Shown here: positions 1 to 11,110 of the stretch, one piece after another
Layout of the letters: every line of letters begins with the position of its first letter
How positions within the stretch are numbered: the stretch's first letter is position 1
Assembly: GCA_035048815.1 (NCBI GenBank)
Contig: JAUCBN010000001.1
Coordinates: forward strand, 16,755,001 to 16,819,000
Direction of reading: 5' to 3'
Length of the DNA: 64,000 nt
From: Abelmoschus esculentus
Lineage: Eukaryota; Streptophyta; Magnoliopsida; Malvales; Malvaceae
Notes under the pieces: model-generated
What the model saw: only the letters and a program-made list of their open reading frames with translations
Told to the model about the DNA's origin: nothing
Database searches by the model: none
Program-made: the position numbers and the translations under genes

Positions 1-176
1 ATGTGAGATTTCGCGTTATGTATTGAAGGTTATCCAATGTGAGATTCTATATTATGACTTTGCTCGACGTGAAATTCCAAGCCCTACTCGATCTGAGATT
101 CCGAGTAAAGACTTGATGCGAGATTTCGAGTATACTAGCTCGAAGAGAGATCCCAAGTATCCCGATGTGAGATTTT
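1..176. repeat. degenerate tandem repeat, consensus near ATGTGAGATTCCGAG
   Basis: Seven imperfect copies of a 12-15 base core (ATGTGAGATTT, ATGTGAGATTC, ACGTGAAATTC, ATCTGAGATTC and variants) start near 1, 37, 67, 91, 116, 142 and 165. Unit length therefore drifts between about 23 and 36 bases. Such arrays are common inside plant LTRs. No function is inferred. Confidence 0.55.
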
Positions 177-778
177 GGTCCGGGTGAGTCCCCTAGTGCC
201 AGGTTGGCAGTGGTCCTCACTTCTGATTTGGTTATTTTTATGCTTCGGTTGTGTTTTTCATGCCATGTGTTTAGGCGATTACGATAGCACCGATGCTTCA
301 TATCATGTCATCATATTCTTATCTAGCATGTGCATAGTTATGATTCACTTGAAGCACAACAGATAGGTTGTGTACCTACAGAGCTTTAGTATCTCAATGC
401 TTTGGAATATGTTTTCAAGCGTAGGTAAGTAGACGGATGGACAGACGGACGCGGCGAAGCACTACCATTGTAGGGCTTCAGCATTGACCAGTTGGTAGAG
501 TACAATTGCTAGATTAGTGGACTATGTATTCGTAGGATCATTGTTGTAATTATAACTCTATTTGATTTTAAGTTATCAAGGTCAAATATTTTATAAAACT
601 TTTATTTGGAACTCCATTTATATTTTGGATTTGTTAAACTACCTTTGATATTTAATATCATTTTAAATTTTATTTCGTGTTGTTGGTACCTTTAGGTTTA
701 ACTTGAAAACGTGAAAAAATTTATGCGTACGGATTAGACTTGTGGTCCAAATGTAACACTCTAGTTCGAGGTGTTATA
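1..778 (+). mobile_element. 3' part of a long LTR, truncated by the window edge
   Basis: The segment ends in a TGTAACAC...GTGTTATA stretch of the kind that closes long plant Ty3 LTRs, and it has no coding potential. The first 180 bases hold a degenerate tandem repeat (separate entry). No partner LTR for it is visible in the window, so assignment as an LTR rests on the terminal motif and general look only. The right edge near 778 is approximate. Confidence 0.35.
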
Positions 779-3208
779 GTTTTAATAATTATAGTATGAG
801 ATTGTTGGTCTCAATAATATATATCTAAGATCCTAACTCACATCCCTTCCTTAAAAATATAATATCACTTATCAATACACCAATATATTTTTAATCCAAA
901 TTACCCTTTATTAATATAAGCTTGCTATATGAAAATGGCACAAAGAGTGATTAGAATGGTCAGCTTTCTTTGTGTATGCAATAGCTTGTGCTTTACACTT
1001 AATTCCTTGTCGCTTTAGCTACACGGCATTGGAAAAAAGCAAACCGAAAAATAAATTATAAAAATATATAATAGTAATACACTAATACTACATATATTTA
1101 TATTACGCTCTGATGTTGTTTCTATATTGTTGTGAATATGTTACCGTCTAAGACAAACTCTAATTTACAACTTTTAGCATTTTTTTTTGTTAGTTATAAA
1201 GATAAATAAAAGCTAAGAAATTAAAAAAATGGTTTACAGCCTGGATAAAACCATGACATTGGTCATCAACTAAGGAATGAATCAAAGCTATCAAATCAAA
1301 TCAAATAAATTAAGAAAGCATCTCAGGACACCACGGCCATAGCTGGAAAAGATGCCATTAATAGAATCCATACAATCATATCCTGAATCACCGCTGCAAT
1401 TTTCTTCATAATATATGAAAGAGATTCAGCAGCCATTAAGAGATTAGTAAAACCAGAAGTAAAAGACCTACCTGCTTTTTCTTCATCGATTGCCAATATC
1501 GTTCTTGAACCACCAACTGCTGCTTATGTTTTAGAAGCTAAATCAATTAGAATGCAGGTTTACCAATAAGTGTAGTGAATCAATATTCTACAACTATGCC
1601 AAGGATTGTGATAACATGATAAATATCTGTTAGCCAATGAACTTTTCTAGCAACAACAATAACTTTTCTTACAGCAACATAAGCTTCCCTAGTTTAACAT
1701 AGAGTCTCGATTCAAAAGTACATGATCTGTACTGATGTTAACCTCCTAATTACATCTTCATGTATGGGAAGGGATTTTTTATGCCGCATGCTTAAACCAA
1801 TGCATCTTTTTCTTCTCTAAATCTCTCAAGCTTATGAAAATATCGCATGCTAGCTTGAACATAGTTGAAAACAATTGGTATGAAAAACATGATTATTTTC
1901 TACTTCTTACAAGGTTTGAAGCTCAATCAACACTTCCTCTTATAGATGTACAAGCTTCACTAGCATCGAGCGACTAATATGAGTCAACAATCACGCTTAC
2001 GCCCTCAGTAATTTCTACCTTCACATTGACTTTATTCATTTTTTAGTTGCATGTCTATTTTATGGGGTTACATGTTCGAGATTCACGGTTTTTCCTCCAA
2101 CAATATCTATTTCAAAGTTCGAACCCTGGTTCTCAACTGAAAAATGATTACATGAACCATGATCATCATGTTATTTGTGGTCCAAACCAACCAGATTCGT
2201 CTATCTCATTTTTCTTATGGTGAATCATCATCTTTTTCTTATACGTAATTAGAGAGTGATTAGTTATTAGATAGTTATTTTAAGATACTTGGACCAATTT
2301 TTCTTTACCAACTTTTTACGTTTACCAACTTTTCTTCTCTTTCCCTCGTTGTCTTGGTTAACTATTCCTTGGAAACTATTTAAATTAAAACCATCAATTT
2401 TCTTGATTAAAAATAACATAACTGATTAAGATTTATTTCGCTCAAAGGGGTGTTAACATGTTCCTACCAGCACAATTTAAAGCAATCCTTAGTTCTATGT
2501 TATATCGTATGCTATACTTTAGATCAATTTTTATGAAACTATCACTATGAACAATGAATCAAATAAGATAAAAACACGAGTGATACAAATAGAATGACAG
2601 AAGCCACATGAATTATTAATTGTGGCCTACAATAAGGATACTAAATTTATAAACAAAAGAGAAAAATGTATGAATAAAAAACCGCCGAAAAAGGTAGACG
2701 AGATTGAAATAGTAAAAGTAGTTTAAACCGCAAAATGGACTTAAACAAAACAAAAGGAAGACTCAAACAGTCTATTAGCGGATTTTGACCCTTGAAATAT
2801 GATTTTAAATCAAAATTGCGGATGAAATTAAAAATATTTTCAGAGTTTATGCGGAGGTCCTCATTACGTTATAAGTTTAGGGCATAGAGGCTAAAACTTG
2901 ATAGAACCAAAATTAAACCAAGCTTTGTCTATTTAAAGACACATTGCCTAAAAAGATCCTTTCATTTTAATTTTTTTATTTTACCAATAAAAAAACAAAA
3001 AAACTCTCATGTTTCTCTCAAATACCTAGCTCCAAACCTAGAAAAAAAAAAAACTCTTACTATTCCCCTCTTAGACTCCATCGCGTTTTTAAAACCCAAA
3101 TCTCGACCAGGTCTCGGCTTTTGTCCACTATCCCTGTCCTCGACCATTTTACTCTGATTTTCGAAATGAAAAGAACCCTAAGTCTAGTAAAACTAAAACA
3201 TTAAAGAC
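779..3208. other. AT-rich non-coding stretch, nothing firmly identified
   Basis: No open frame of note, no LTR ends and no RNA gene are visible. Around 1470-1520 the reverse strand has a short codable stretch ending in a plausible splice donor (AG/GTAGGT), which may be an exon relic. It was not recognised. Confidence 0.5.
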
Positions 3209-3213
3209 AAACA
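3209..3213. repeat. target site duplication AAACA, left copy
   Basis: Identical to 3666-3670 on the other side of the solo LTR. Five bases is the usual LTR-retrotransposon duplication length. Confidence 0.85.
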
Positions 3214-3665
3214 TGTTAGAACCGAAAATATTAACACGGATATATAAACCCAAGATCTATACATGTCAAATCATCAAGAACAATAAAATAAAATAAATAA
3301 TCTGAATGAAGAAGTGTACTTGAATCGATTGATTGAGATTTTTCAGAGGGTTTGATCTTCCAAGAAATTAGGTTTTCTCTTGCGACACAACTCTCAGACG
3401 GGGAAAAGAGATATGCAAGTTGACCTAATTCTTGGGGACCATAACCCCTTTATATAGTTGATTTAATAACCAACTATTAAGTATTTATAATTTTGTCTCT
3501 TATCAAATTATAAATACACCTTATGGTATTTACACTTTTAATTCCATGACAATTTAATATTTATAATACATGTAACATAATTGGTCACTTAATTACATGT
3601 TAAACTTTATAATAGCAATATACATTATACATATGTGCTCATTATTATTGAATTTTAATCCAACA
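3214..3665 (-). mobile_element. solo LTR, 452 bp
   Basis: Read on the minus strand this 452-bp unit begins TGTTGGATTAAA and ends GGTTCTAACA, giving the TG...CA ends and short inverted termini of an LTR. A TATA box (TATATAAA) lies on the minus strand at 3449-3456. It is followed by a leader whose transcript would run toward low coordinates. The unit is flanked on both sides by the same five bases, AAACA, and no PBS or purine tract adjoins it. It is therefore a solo LTR left by LTR-LTR recombination. Size and termini suit a Ty1/copia element, but the family is not assigned. Confidence 0.85.
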
Positions 3666-3670
3666 AAACA
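3666..3670. repeat. target site duplication AAACA, right copy
   Basis: Matches 3209-3213 exactly and closes the solo LTR. Confidence 0.85.
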
Positions 3671-4689
3671 TTTTCCCATCTTTTCGAGAAATGAGAGAAG
3701 AACAGAAGAAAAAGATTTCCTTTTTGGTATTTCTTTGTACCGACTCACTCTTCCTCAGAGTTCATCACCGGAAACTATGGTCATACTACCTAAGGGAGTT
3801 CTCTCTATTTTCTATAATTTTTATGATGTATACATACATGCAAGTAAAAAATGAAGAAGAAAAAATTATCAAAAAAACTTTCTCAAAAAACTTTTTTTTT
3901 TATTCTCAATGGTAGATGATGGTTTACAAAGATTTTATGTTTATATTTCTCTAACACAATCATGCTTGTGATGATTTTTTTTATTTTTTAAATCTTATTT
4001 TTAGATTTGATAACTTATTTCTTTTTACAGGTTTTTCGGGTAAAGAAAACAACTTCATACGTGTTGTTAGGTGACAATTATACTAGGTGATAGATTTGGA
4101 CAATTAAGGTGTTACGCATGACTACCACGTACACATAGGAACCGAGAGGTCAGACGCATGGCGCATCTAGTGTTTCTTGAATCTTCCACCAGGATTGATC
4201 CTAACCCTTAAACTTCAGCTTTATCCAAAGGCTGGAATGAGACAGTGGTTACTATTCTTAAAGAAAAAAAATGTTAGGGTTATGGTTTTACTAACCAGTT
4301 CGGGCATGGTTATTTAATGTCAGATCTGATTGTAAATCATGTAGGGTGGTGAATAGTGGATTAAGGGTCTTGGGTCTTGTAATTAATAGATTGTTGGATT
4401 TTTAAGTTTTATTGATTTGATATACCTATGGGTTTATTTTATATTATATTATAATGTAATAATAATAAATATATAATATATTTAGTAATATATATACAAA
4501 TACATGAGCATACACATATACTATTAACACTCTAAAATGCGTATATTTTATACCCTTTTACTTAAGTAATTGTTTGATTTTAAGTTTATTTGCATTGCAT
4601 TTAGTTGTATTTCATCTACATTTCCATTAGATTAAGTTCTTATTTATTTTAGTTTTATTTTAAAGATGCTGCTTTGAAAGTATTTTCTG
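3671..4689. other. AT-rich non-coding stretch
   Basis: No gene or element ends recognised. Two short open frames near 3597-3915 overlap the solo LTR edge and look accidental. TA-rich tracts occur near 4430-4500. Confidence 0.5.
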
Positions 4690-5992
4690 GTGGTGTGGTG
4701 CAGATTTGTTGGGGCAAAGTTGAAGAATGGAAGAGATGCTATAACATATTCAGTGTTGGAACGGTCTTCAAGATACTATAGCATTTTACTCACACCAAAA
4801 AAGATTTACAGAAAAGACAAATGTTCAACCTAATGTCCTTGCTCTTAAATTTTAGGTCAGCTATAATTCGCCTACACGTCACTACAATTCTTTGCAGAAA
4901 TTTCAGAGAATATTCCTTACATGTTTAGGGCATAAAACCCTAGAAGCCTCCTATAAATGCAATGTAAAACCTCCTTCAAAAAGAGAGCGGAATAGAGGAG
5001 AATCGGAGCAAAAAACAGTAAACTTTATAAGAGAGCAAAAGAAGTGAGAAAGAAGAAGAAGAAGAACGGTCACTTTCCTTCATCTTCTACCTCAGCCGAA
5101 CCACTATTGATGGAGAGCATCCAGCAAGGGGTCGTTATAAGACTTCAGGAGAAGCGGCAAGCTAGAAAAGCTTTACGGCCGAGCATTTAGGACTTCCTTT
5201 CTCTTCACTTTATTTTATTTCTTTTCATTCTCATGGAAATGTTTCTCAAAGAAGGAAAGTTGAATAATTTTATAAACCTAGACATGAACGAATCTAGTAT
5301 GGTTAGGCTTGTTTGTGGAAGATTTTATTTTCTTAAGTGAAAGTTTTATTGTTTTTGGTTCTATATTGTGTTTTTTTCATGAAAGTTAAAACCTTTTTCA
5401 TTTAAACCTTCGTTTGTAAGAGCTGTCGGGAGATGTTCGTTGCTAAGAGTTTGGGGCAACTTATATCTGGGGATAGACAAAGCTAGAATCTTAACTCACC
5501 TTAAGGGAAAGTTCCAGGGAATAAAAAGGGTATAATTTCATCAACATTAGAAGTGTTAGGGTTGAGATCGGGAGGTAGCATTTTTAAGTCTTAGACCTTT
5601 GACTAGGGATAGTGGAGGTATTTTTAGCAAACTCTGTCGAACACATGTTAAACCAGTAAAATAGTAAGCATTCAAGAATAAAAATAGAACTTTCTATAAC
5701 AAGCCTAGCCAGTCTTAAGATTGAATACTCCTTTGTGTTGTGTTTGTGAAGATTTATCTATTTCTCTATTCTCAATTTTATTTTGCTACAACATTTCGGT
5801 GACAATTACATAAATACTTTAGCATATGTCTATACAGAAGATTTTTTTTATCTTTTGTGTATGTTAACAATTTTTGAAATTTTCTATCCAATCCTAGTGT
5901 GAACGATCCCACTCACATATTTTATTACTTGGTCTATGTGTATAATTGCATGAGAATAAAAAATTTTATAAAACATACCACGACACTCAACA
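4690..5992 (+). mobile_element. Athila-type LTR, left edge uncertain
   Basis: The right end is clear: ...CTCAACA at 5992, followed at once by AGTTTT and a tRNA-Asp-type PBS. A TATAAA box sits at 4952-4957 with a transcribed-leader-like region after it. The last 100 bases (a GGAACGATCYCACTCAC-like stretch, then a TTATTACTTG-like motif) resemble the U5 of elements T and H elsewhere in the window, so this is a more distant relative. The left end could not be fixed. Confidence 0.55.
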
Positions 5993-6784
5993 AGTTTTTG
6001 GCGTCGTTGCTAGGGATTGAGGCAATAGCTAAATTTCAATCATAGTTTTCATACATTTTATTTTTTTTAATTTGTGGTTACTGTAGAAGCAGAATCCTAA
6101 CTCACCTTAAGGATAAGGGAGAGTTTAAACGACTAAAAGGGGTAGAACTTTATCAACATTAGAGATGTTAGGATTGAGACCGGGAGGTAATACCTAAGCA
6201 TTTTCGAGTGTTAATCCTTTGACTAGGGATATTAGAGGCATTTTTAGCAAACTCTGTTGAACACTTGTTAAACCAGTATAATAGGAAGCCTTCAAGATAA
6301 AAATAGAAGAACTTTTCATAGAAAGCCTAACCAGTCTTAAGCTTGAATACTCATTTGTATTGTGTTTGTGCAGCTTTATCTATTTATTTGTTCTCAATTT
6401 TATTTTGATACAACATTTTTCTCACACTTGCATAATTGCTTTAGCATATGTCTATACAGAAGACTTTCTTATCTTTTGTGTATGTTAACTATTTTTAAAA
6501 ATTCATACTTAATTCTCGTGGGAACGATCTCACTCACACACTTTATTACTTGTTCAATGTGTATAATTGCACGAGAATCAAAAATTTTATAAACACACCA
6601 CGATACTCAACAAGTTTTTTGTGCCGTTGTGGATTGAGGCAATAAGTAAATTTCAATCATAGTTTTTATAATTTTTATTTTTGTTTAATTTGTGGTTAAA
6701 GTGGGAGCAGAATCCTAACTCACCTTAGGGATAAGGGAGAGTTTCAACGACTAAAAGGGGTAGATATTCATCAATATTAAAGGT
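5485..6784 (+). repeat. tandem duplication of LTR end + PBS + leader (2.1 copies)
   Basis: The stretch from AGAATCYTAACTCACCTTA recurs at 5485, 6091 and 6709, giving units of 606 and 618 bases plus a third partial copy of about 75 bases. Each full unit holds the 3' part of the LTR, the LTR end (5992, 6612), a PBS or PBS relic, and a short leader ending in GTGGTTA. The second PBS (from about 6619) is decayed. Units differ at many positions, so the duplication is not recent. Confidence 0.8.
5999..6016 (+). other. primer binding site, tRNA-Asp type
   Basis: TGGCGTCGTTGCTAGGGA follows the LTR end by six bases. It differs by a few bases from the TGGCGCCGTTGCCGGGGA site used by Athila/Tat-type Ty3 elements and by elements H, T, E and G here. 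Confidence 0.7.
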
Positions 6785-7020
6785 AAGTAATACACATACA
6801 TATAACTATATACATATGTAATATTATGCGCTTATTTAGAATAATATTTAAAATTTAAAACACGATTAAAAATGTGTGATTATAGATAAATTTTTGATTT
6901 TAAAAATATTTAAATTAGGGTTTAGTCATTTGGGGTTAGATTTTCTAAAATTAGGATTCACCCATAGATTTGAAAAGCTGAGATTAGGGACTATGGATTG
7001 TCGTATGTTACAGAGCAAAA
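6785..7020. other. AT-rich spacer
   Basis: Lies between the U5-PBS repeat and the copia-like LTR. A 62-codon open frame at 6876-7064 runs into the LTR and is not considered a gene. Confidence 0.5.
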
Positions 7021-7307
7021 TGAAAAATAGAAAAACATTTTCATTTGAATTAATTTTCATTTGAATTAGCTTTACTTTGTTTTGTTATTAATTATTGAAA
7101 ACTTGTGTTTTAAGCTTTTGTAATTAAACAATACATTATCGTTTTGAAGAAATTAAGATAAAATGGTTGAACACGGTGTTGTAGAATTCTATCAATCGGT
7201 GAATGAAAATCAATGTTTTCTTTCCCAGTTTCTACATTTCTTGATCTCTCATTGCTCTATCTAATATCTTCTATATTTTAATTATGTTCTTCAGTTTGTA
7301 CATTTAC
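7021..7307 (+). mobile_element. copia-like LTR, 287 bp (5' LTR)
   Basis: Starts TGAAAAATAG and ends ATTTACA, immediately before an initiator-tRNA-Met-type PBS. It is clearly similar to the LTR at 61583-61865, sharing segments such as TTTTGTTATTAATTATTGAAA and AAATAAACAATAC-like stretches. No matching 3' LTR is found to its right, so the element is truncated. Confidence 0.65.
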
Positions 7308-7310
7308 ATA

Positions 7311-7323
7311 GGTATCTAGAGCC
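7311..7323 (+). other. primer binding site, initiator tRNA-Met type
   Basis: GGTATCTAGAGCC differs from the usual plant copia site GGTATCAGAGCC by one inserted base. It lies three bases after the LTR end. Confidence 0.65.
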
Positions 7324-7428
7324 ACCGTTCCCGTCCATGGATGAAGGTTAGAGGTTTTTTGCAATGAATTAAAGTCTTTGCTCGATAGATATTTCACAAA
7401 TAAAAACTAGCTAATTACAATAAACTAA

Positions 7429-7638
7429 ATGATTTATCCGATTACTCATGAAGAGTTATATCGAATTTTCTCACCTTATGGCTATGTAAAACATATTATT
7501 TTGTTTCAAAAATCAATTGGCGATCAATTCTTGATCTAATATCAAGGTATGGGGTTATCAAAGCCATTCGTTCTTTTAGAGTAAAAAATTTATGATGGTT
7601 ATTGTCATCTTGACATTCAATTTTGAGATGATCCATAG
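7429..7638 (+). pseudogene. decayed RNA-recognition motif resembling plant polypyrimidine tract-binding protein
   Basis: Read from ATG at 7429 the frame gives an RRM-like segment. It starts with MIYPITHEELYRIFSPYGYV (RNP2-like strand and first helix), continues with a LFQKS core and LI-stop-YQ, and ends KIYDGYCHLDIQF. These blocks follow the second RRM of plant PTB-like splicing regulators, which carry LYPVT...FSPHG, TFQKSAGFQALIQYQ and NIYDGCCQLDIQF. In-frame stops occur at three or more places, and the helix between the QYQ and IYDG blocks is scrambled, so no protein is made. It sits about 105 bases inside a copia-like 5' LTR and PBS. Either the element captured a host exon or it landed beside one. 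The family call is by eye. Confidence 0.45.
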
Positions 7639-8891
7639 ATAATTGATTTTTAACTTGAATCTTGATTAGAGAACTCGGGTGAACTGAAAGTGTTTGATAA
7701 AATATATGTGAGAAAATTGATGTTCACTCCCTTTTAGTGGGTGAGTAGGTTGTGCTTGTGATGGTAGGTATAAGAGTGAGTGAGGGGGTGGGTTGAGTGT
7801 ATATGTGATGATAGGTATGAGAGTGAACGGGTAGTGAAGTTGGGTACGGAAGATTGGACCAAGTGGTATGGGTTTTGGTTATGTGTGAGTGTGAGTGTGA
7901 GAGCTATGTAAAATGGGTTAATTTGTTGAATGGTCCAAATCAATGGAATGTGGCCCAAAACAGTTTGTGAATCAAAATTTTGAACTGATTAAGTTTTAAA
8001 CCAGATTTAATTTTGTAAAATTAATCCAACGCGACTCTACTGTAAGTCAACCTGTTTTGACCTTTAACATTGGATCAATTTGAGTCTAAATTTTTTAGAG
8101 TTTGGCCTTGACTAAGTTGACCTTAACAACTTTGACTAGTTTGACCAGTCAAGTGAAAGTTGACTTCGAATTTAACCAAAAGTTGACTTTTTTGGAAAAT
8201 CTTCATCTCGACCTTTTTCTACGTTTTTTTTTTCAAATATGATACTTGTTTTGTCAAATTCGAACCTGAAATACATGTTTTAGTGATTTCATTTGATTTG
8301 ATCTTAGAGTCTGAAAGGTTGTTTAAGTGGAATCTAATCCAGAATGTCCCTCTGTTTATGCAACTATATTATTTAGACTATTGAGTTACCTCATATTGTT
8401 CAGACTAATCGGGAAAATTCTTCATGATCGTCACATTCCTTTTAACTTGAATTTTAACAATTCAAGTTTCGGATGATATTCAAATTTTGATTCAGTATCA
8501 TAACATGATCATGGTCTAGGATATCAAACCAGGGTAAGTTCAATGGCTTCAATCGTTAGATTGAACTCTACTTTGGATTATTCAATCGATTTAAATTAGT
8601 GATTCCACCTTTTGGGTTGGGTTTCACTTCGAATGGTTACATTGTATGGGAGAATTTGGTGAACTTTACTCTTTTGGTGTTTGGAGATTGGGTATTGTGT
8701 TATCATGTGTGTTAGACATCATATCATTATGGTTAATATTTTTTATTAGATTTATTGAGTTTTCAAAAATGAACTTGTCAAATTAAATATTTTTTTTTGA
8801 AAAAAGAGAGTTTATCGAAAAATAAAACCTTATCTTGCTTTTTTTATTGTTTACACTTTAGAGACATACTAATCATTTTAGCTTATACCCA
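7639..8891. other. non-coding stretch, LTR-like in part
   Basis: No gene seen. A 26-base segment is repeated 47 bases apart (7757-7782 and 7804-7829), and a GTGTGA microsatellite lies near 7883-7900. From 7990 to 8190 the sequence is rich in TTGAC/GTCAA words, as in the segment near 57000-57180. This suggests part of a long LTR, but no ends were found. Confidence 0.4.
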
Positions 8892-9058
8892 TTTAGTCTT
8901 CTTATAGATTCTCAGATATGTTTAGACGACTTGATATTTAGAGCATCTCATATTTTACTCAATCATTTTAGCATTATGTATGAACTTTCTTCAATAATAT
9001 TAGGTTAATGGTTTAATTTATTTTATAATTTGGAGATTTGAAATATTTAATTTATGAC
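8892..9058. repeat. dispersed repeat, copy 1
   Basis: About 167 bases starting TTAGTCTTCTTATAGATTCT are similar, same orientation, to 60037-60204. Both contain CTCAGAYATRTTTAG and end TTTAATTTRKGAC. It abuts the inverted LTR fragment on its right. Probably a piece of an LTR family with no complete copy in view. Confidence 0.65.
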
Positions 9059-10085
9059 ATATTCACAACACAATATAACTATGACTAAAACACATAATAA
9101 AACACGGCATAATATGGGAATCTTTAAGAAAGCAATACTTTAAACTTACTTTGTAGTATAGGGAGGTTTCTCACACCTTACCTGTATCCCCAAACCTTTG
9201 AAAATATATTAAAACATTGGCGTAGCAATCCACTCTAATAATTCACTCACTTACTCGACAAGTCACTCGAAAACACGATTTGGCTTTCCGATTTCCCTCA
9301 AGCTTGTTCCTCTACCTCCTGAAATAATTCAGGCATCAAAGCAGAGGTTTTAGTGCATTATTAAACACCTAAATAACCCTCAAGTTGGATCAATACATGG
9401 AAGCCCCTAAAAATACCATAAAATCTAACCAAAACTCACAAAAAAACTCTCCAAACCCCATCAAAACCATAGGTCCGGGATTAGATAATTAAAATCCATC
9501 TTAGTTACATATAAACACTTCAATATTCATCTATTTAGGCATAAAAAACAACCATGTAAAACCTTCAATGAAAATCAAGAAATCAATGAAATTTTAATTA
9601 AAAAAACCGATTTTATTAATTCAAAAGTGTAAAGATTGTTGCAATAAGATAAGAATTTAGGAATTTCGTTAAATAACTTTAGGTTTTAGAGTTATGAATG
9701 ATTCTTACCACCAAAATTGATCTAACGTCATTCCAATGTTTAAAAACAAGTAAAAACGAAAAAAACGAAGAGATTTTGAATAAAAAATATAAACAATTAA
9801 CCAAATGAATTTTTATTACAAAGATTTATATTTACCTTAGAAAATATAATGTATTGGTTGCCAAGAATAGGAGAATTCAAAATTATAAGAATATAGGTTT
9901 TGGTTTTATAAAAAATAGGTTTTTAGGATTAATATTAGATTATTTGGGTTATTAATTATAATTATAGGATATGGGTTATTAAAATAAGCCCTTGGAAGGC
10001 ATAGATCAGATAAGATTAGTATTTTATCAAACCCCCTTAAAGATTCAAAGTTTTGACTTAGTTTATAAAATAGTCTTCAAAGTTG
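9059..10085 (-). mobile_element. inverted fragment of the long LTR of element L
   Basis: The reverse complement matches bases of about 11330-12545 in the LTR at 11111-14465. Shared stretches include GTAAGTTTAAAGTATTGCTT, the CTAATCCCGGACCTA block, TTTTAGGGGCTTCCATGTAT and TTTTAATAACCCAT. It lacks both LTR ends and has several internal gaps relative to the full LTR. It faces that LTR across about 1.2 kb, so the two make a long imperfect inverted repeat. Confidence 0.8.
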
Positions 10086-11110
10086 TTGTGTTGTATGGTG
10101 CTATAAGTTAGAACGGTTTCTTAGTCAATGTTGTGAAAGGAGTTGTAAGCGATTGTTGTTTGATGGACTTGTTTTGGATGAGGAAGAATTGGAAGCGAGT
10201 GTTTATCTTACTGGTAATTTAAACTTGAGAGTCAGTGTTCTTTGAGAATGTTGTTTTCGTCTAAGGTGCTAGATTAGCGGTGTGTTAACAAATCTCCGTA
10301 AGTTTTGTAACGTGGTTTCTTGGTAGTTAAAAGAGAGTATTTTCTTTCAGAACAGTTGAAACTTTTGAGCATTATACCTTAATATGGTAAGGTTTTTGAG
10401 ACGGATGTTAGGTTCTGGTTAATTTATAGGTATCCTCTCGTTAATAGGCTTGTAATCGGTATAATGAGTTATCTAGGTCTGGAAAACTATATTAAGGTGT
10501 TCTGACATGAATCTTTTGGGTTCTTGGTAAAAATGTTGTTTTTGGCAGAGTTGCTTATAATTGTGTTTAGAAGTTCTATGATCGAGTGATATTGTTTAAG
10601 TTTTTTGTTGGTGGAAACTATTATGTATTGTTGTGGTGAGCGAGACTCGGTGGGAAGTTCTTATTTTTGAATATGTTTGAGAAAGTTAAGCTTGTTACTG
10701 AAAGTGGGAAGTTCTTATAGTTTGTCAAGAGTCTGTTACCTACCTTGAGTAAGGAGAGTTTAGGTCGTTGGGAAAAGAAAAATGGTTTTGCATTTGGCTT
10801 GAAGGTACAATGAGTGTCAAGACAAACCATTGTGCTTTTGTTTATCGTTCTATGAATCGTCACAGATTATGATTGATGCGTGGTGTAAAGATGGGACTGA
10901 ATCTTGTCTTTATGAGATGTATGTTGAGATTTTGGTTTTGGTAGCAAAGGTCCTTAGTGGTAAGATCCTTGTGGTGAGTCAGAGTGTTTAAAGAGATATC
11001 TTGGTGTTTGGAATATCACTTGGGAGTGAGAGGAAATTGTTCTTAACAATTTCCTTACGTCTTTCTACGGTAAAAATTTCGAGGACGAAATTTCTTAAGT
11101 GGGGGAGTGT
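10086..11110 (+). mobile_element. 3' interior remnant of a long-LTR Ty3 element, ending in a purine tract
   Basis: No pol domain is readable. The end carries AATTTCGAGGACGAAATTTC at about 11077 and the purine tract AGTGGGGGAG (11098-11107) directly before TGTAACACCC. This is the classic 3' end of plant chromovirus-type Ty3 elements. Bases 10861-11110 match 21754-21993, the 3' interior of the neighbouring copy. Its own 5' LTR is missing, so it shares the LTR at 11111 with the next element. Confidence 0.65.

Noticed and set aside
480..520. TGACCAGTTGGTAGAG, similar to a tRNA A box
   Set aside because: No B box at the right distance and no cloverleaf.
1330..1540. Reverse-strand stretch readable as exon-like segments with a GT donor near 1472
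   Set aside because: Short, no family recognised, and no second splice site could be paired with confidence.
2118..2140. Reverse B-box-like GGTTCGAAC
   Set aside because: No A box at proper spacing on that strand.
6362..6592. 76-codon open frame in the U5 repeat
   Set aside because: Falls in duplicated LTR sequence, and the sister unit does not keep the frame.
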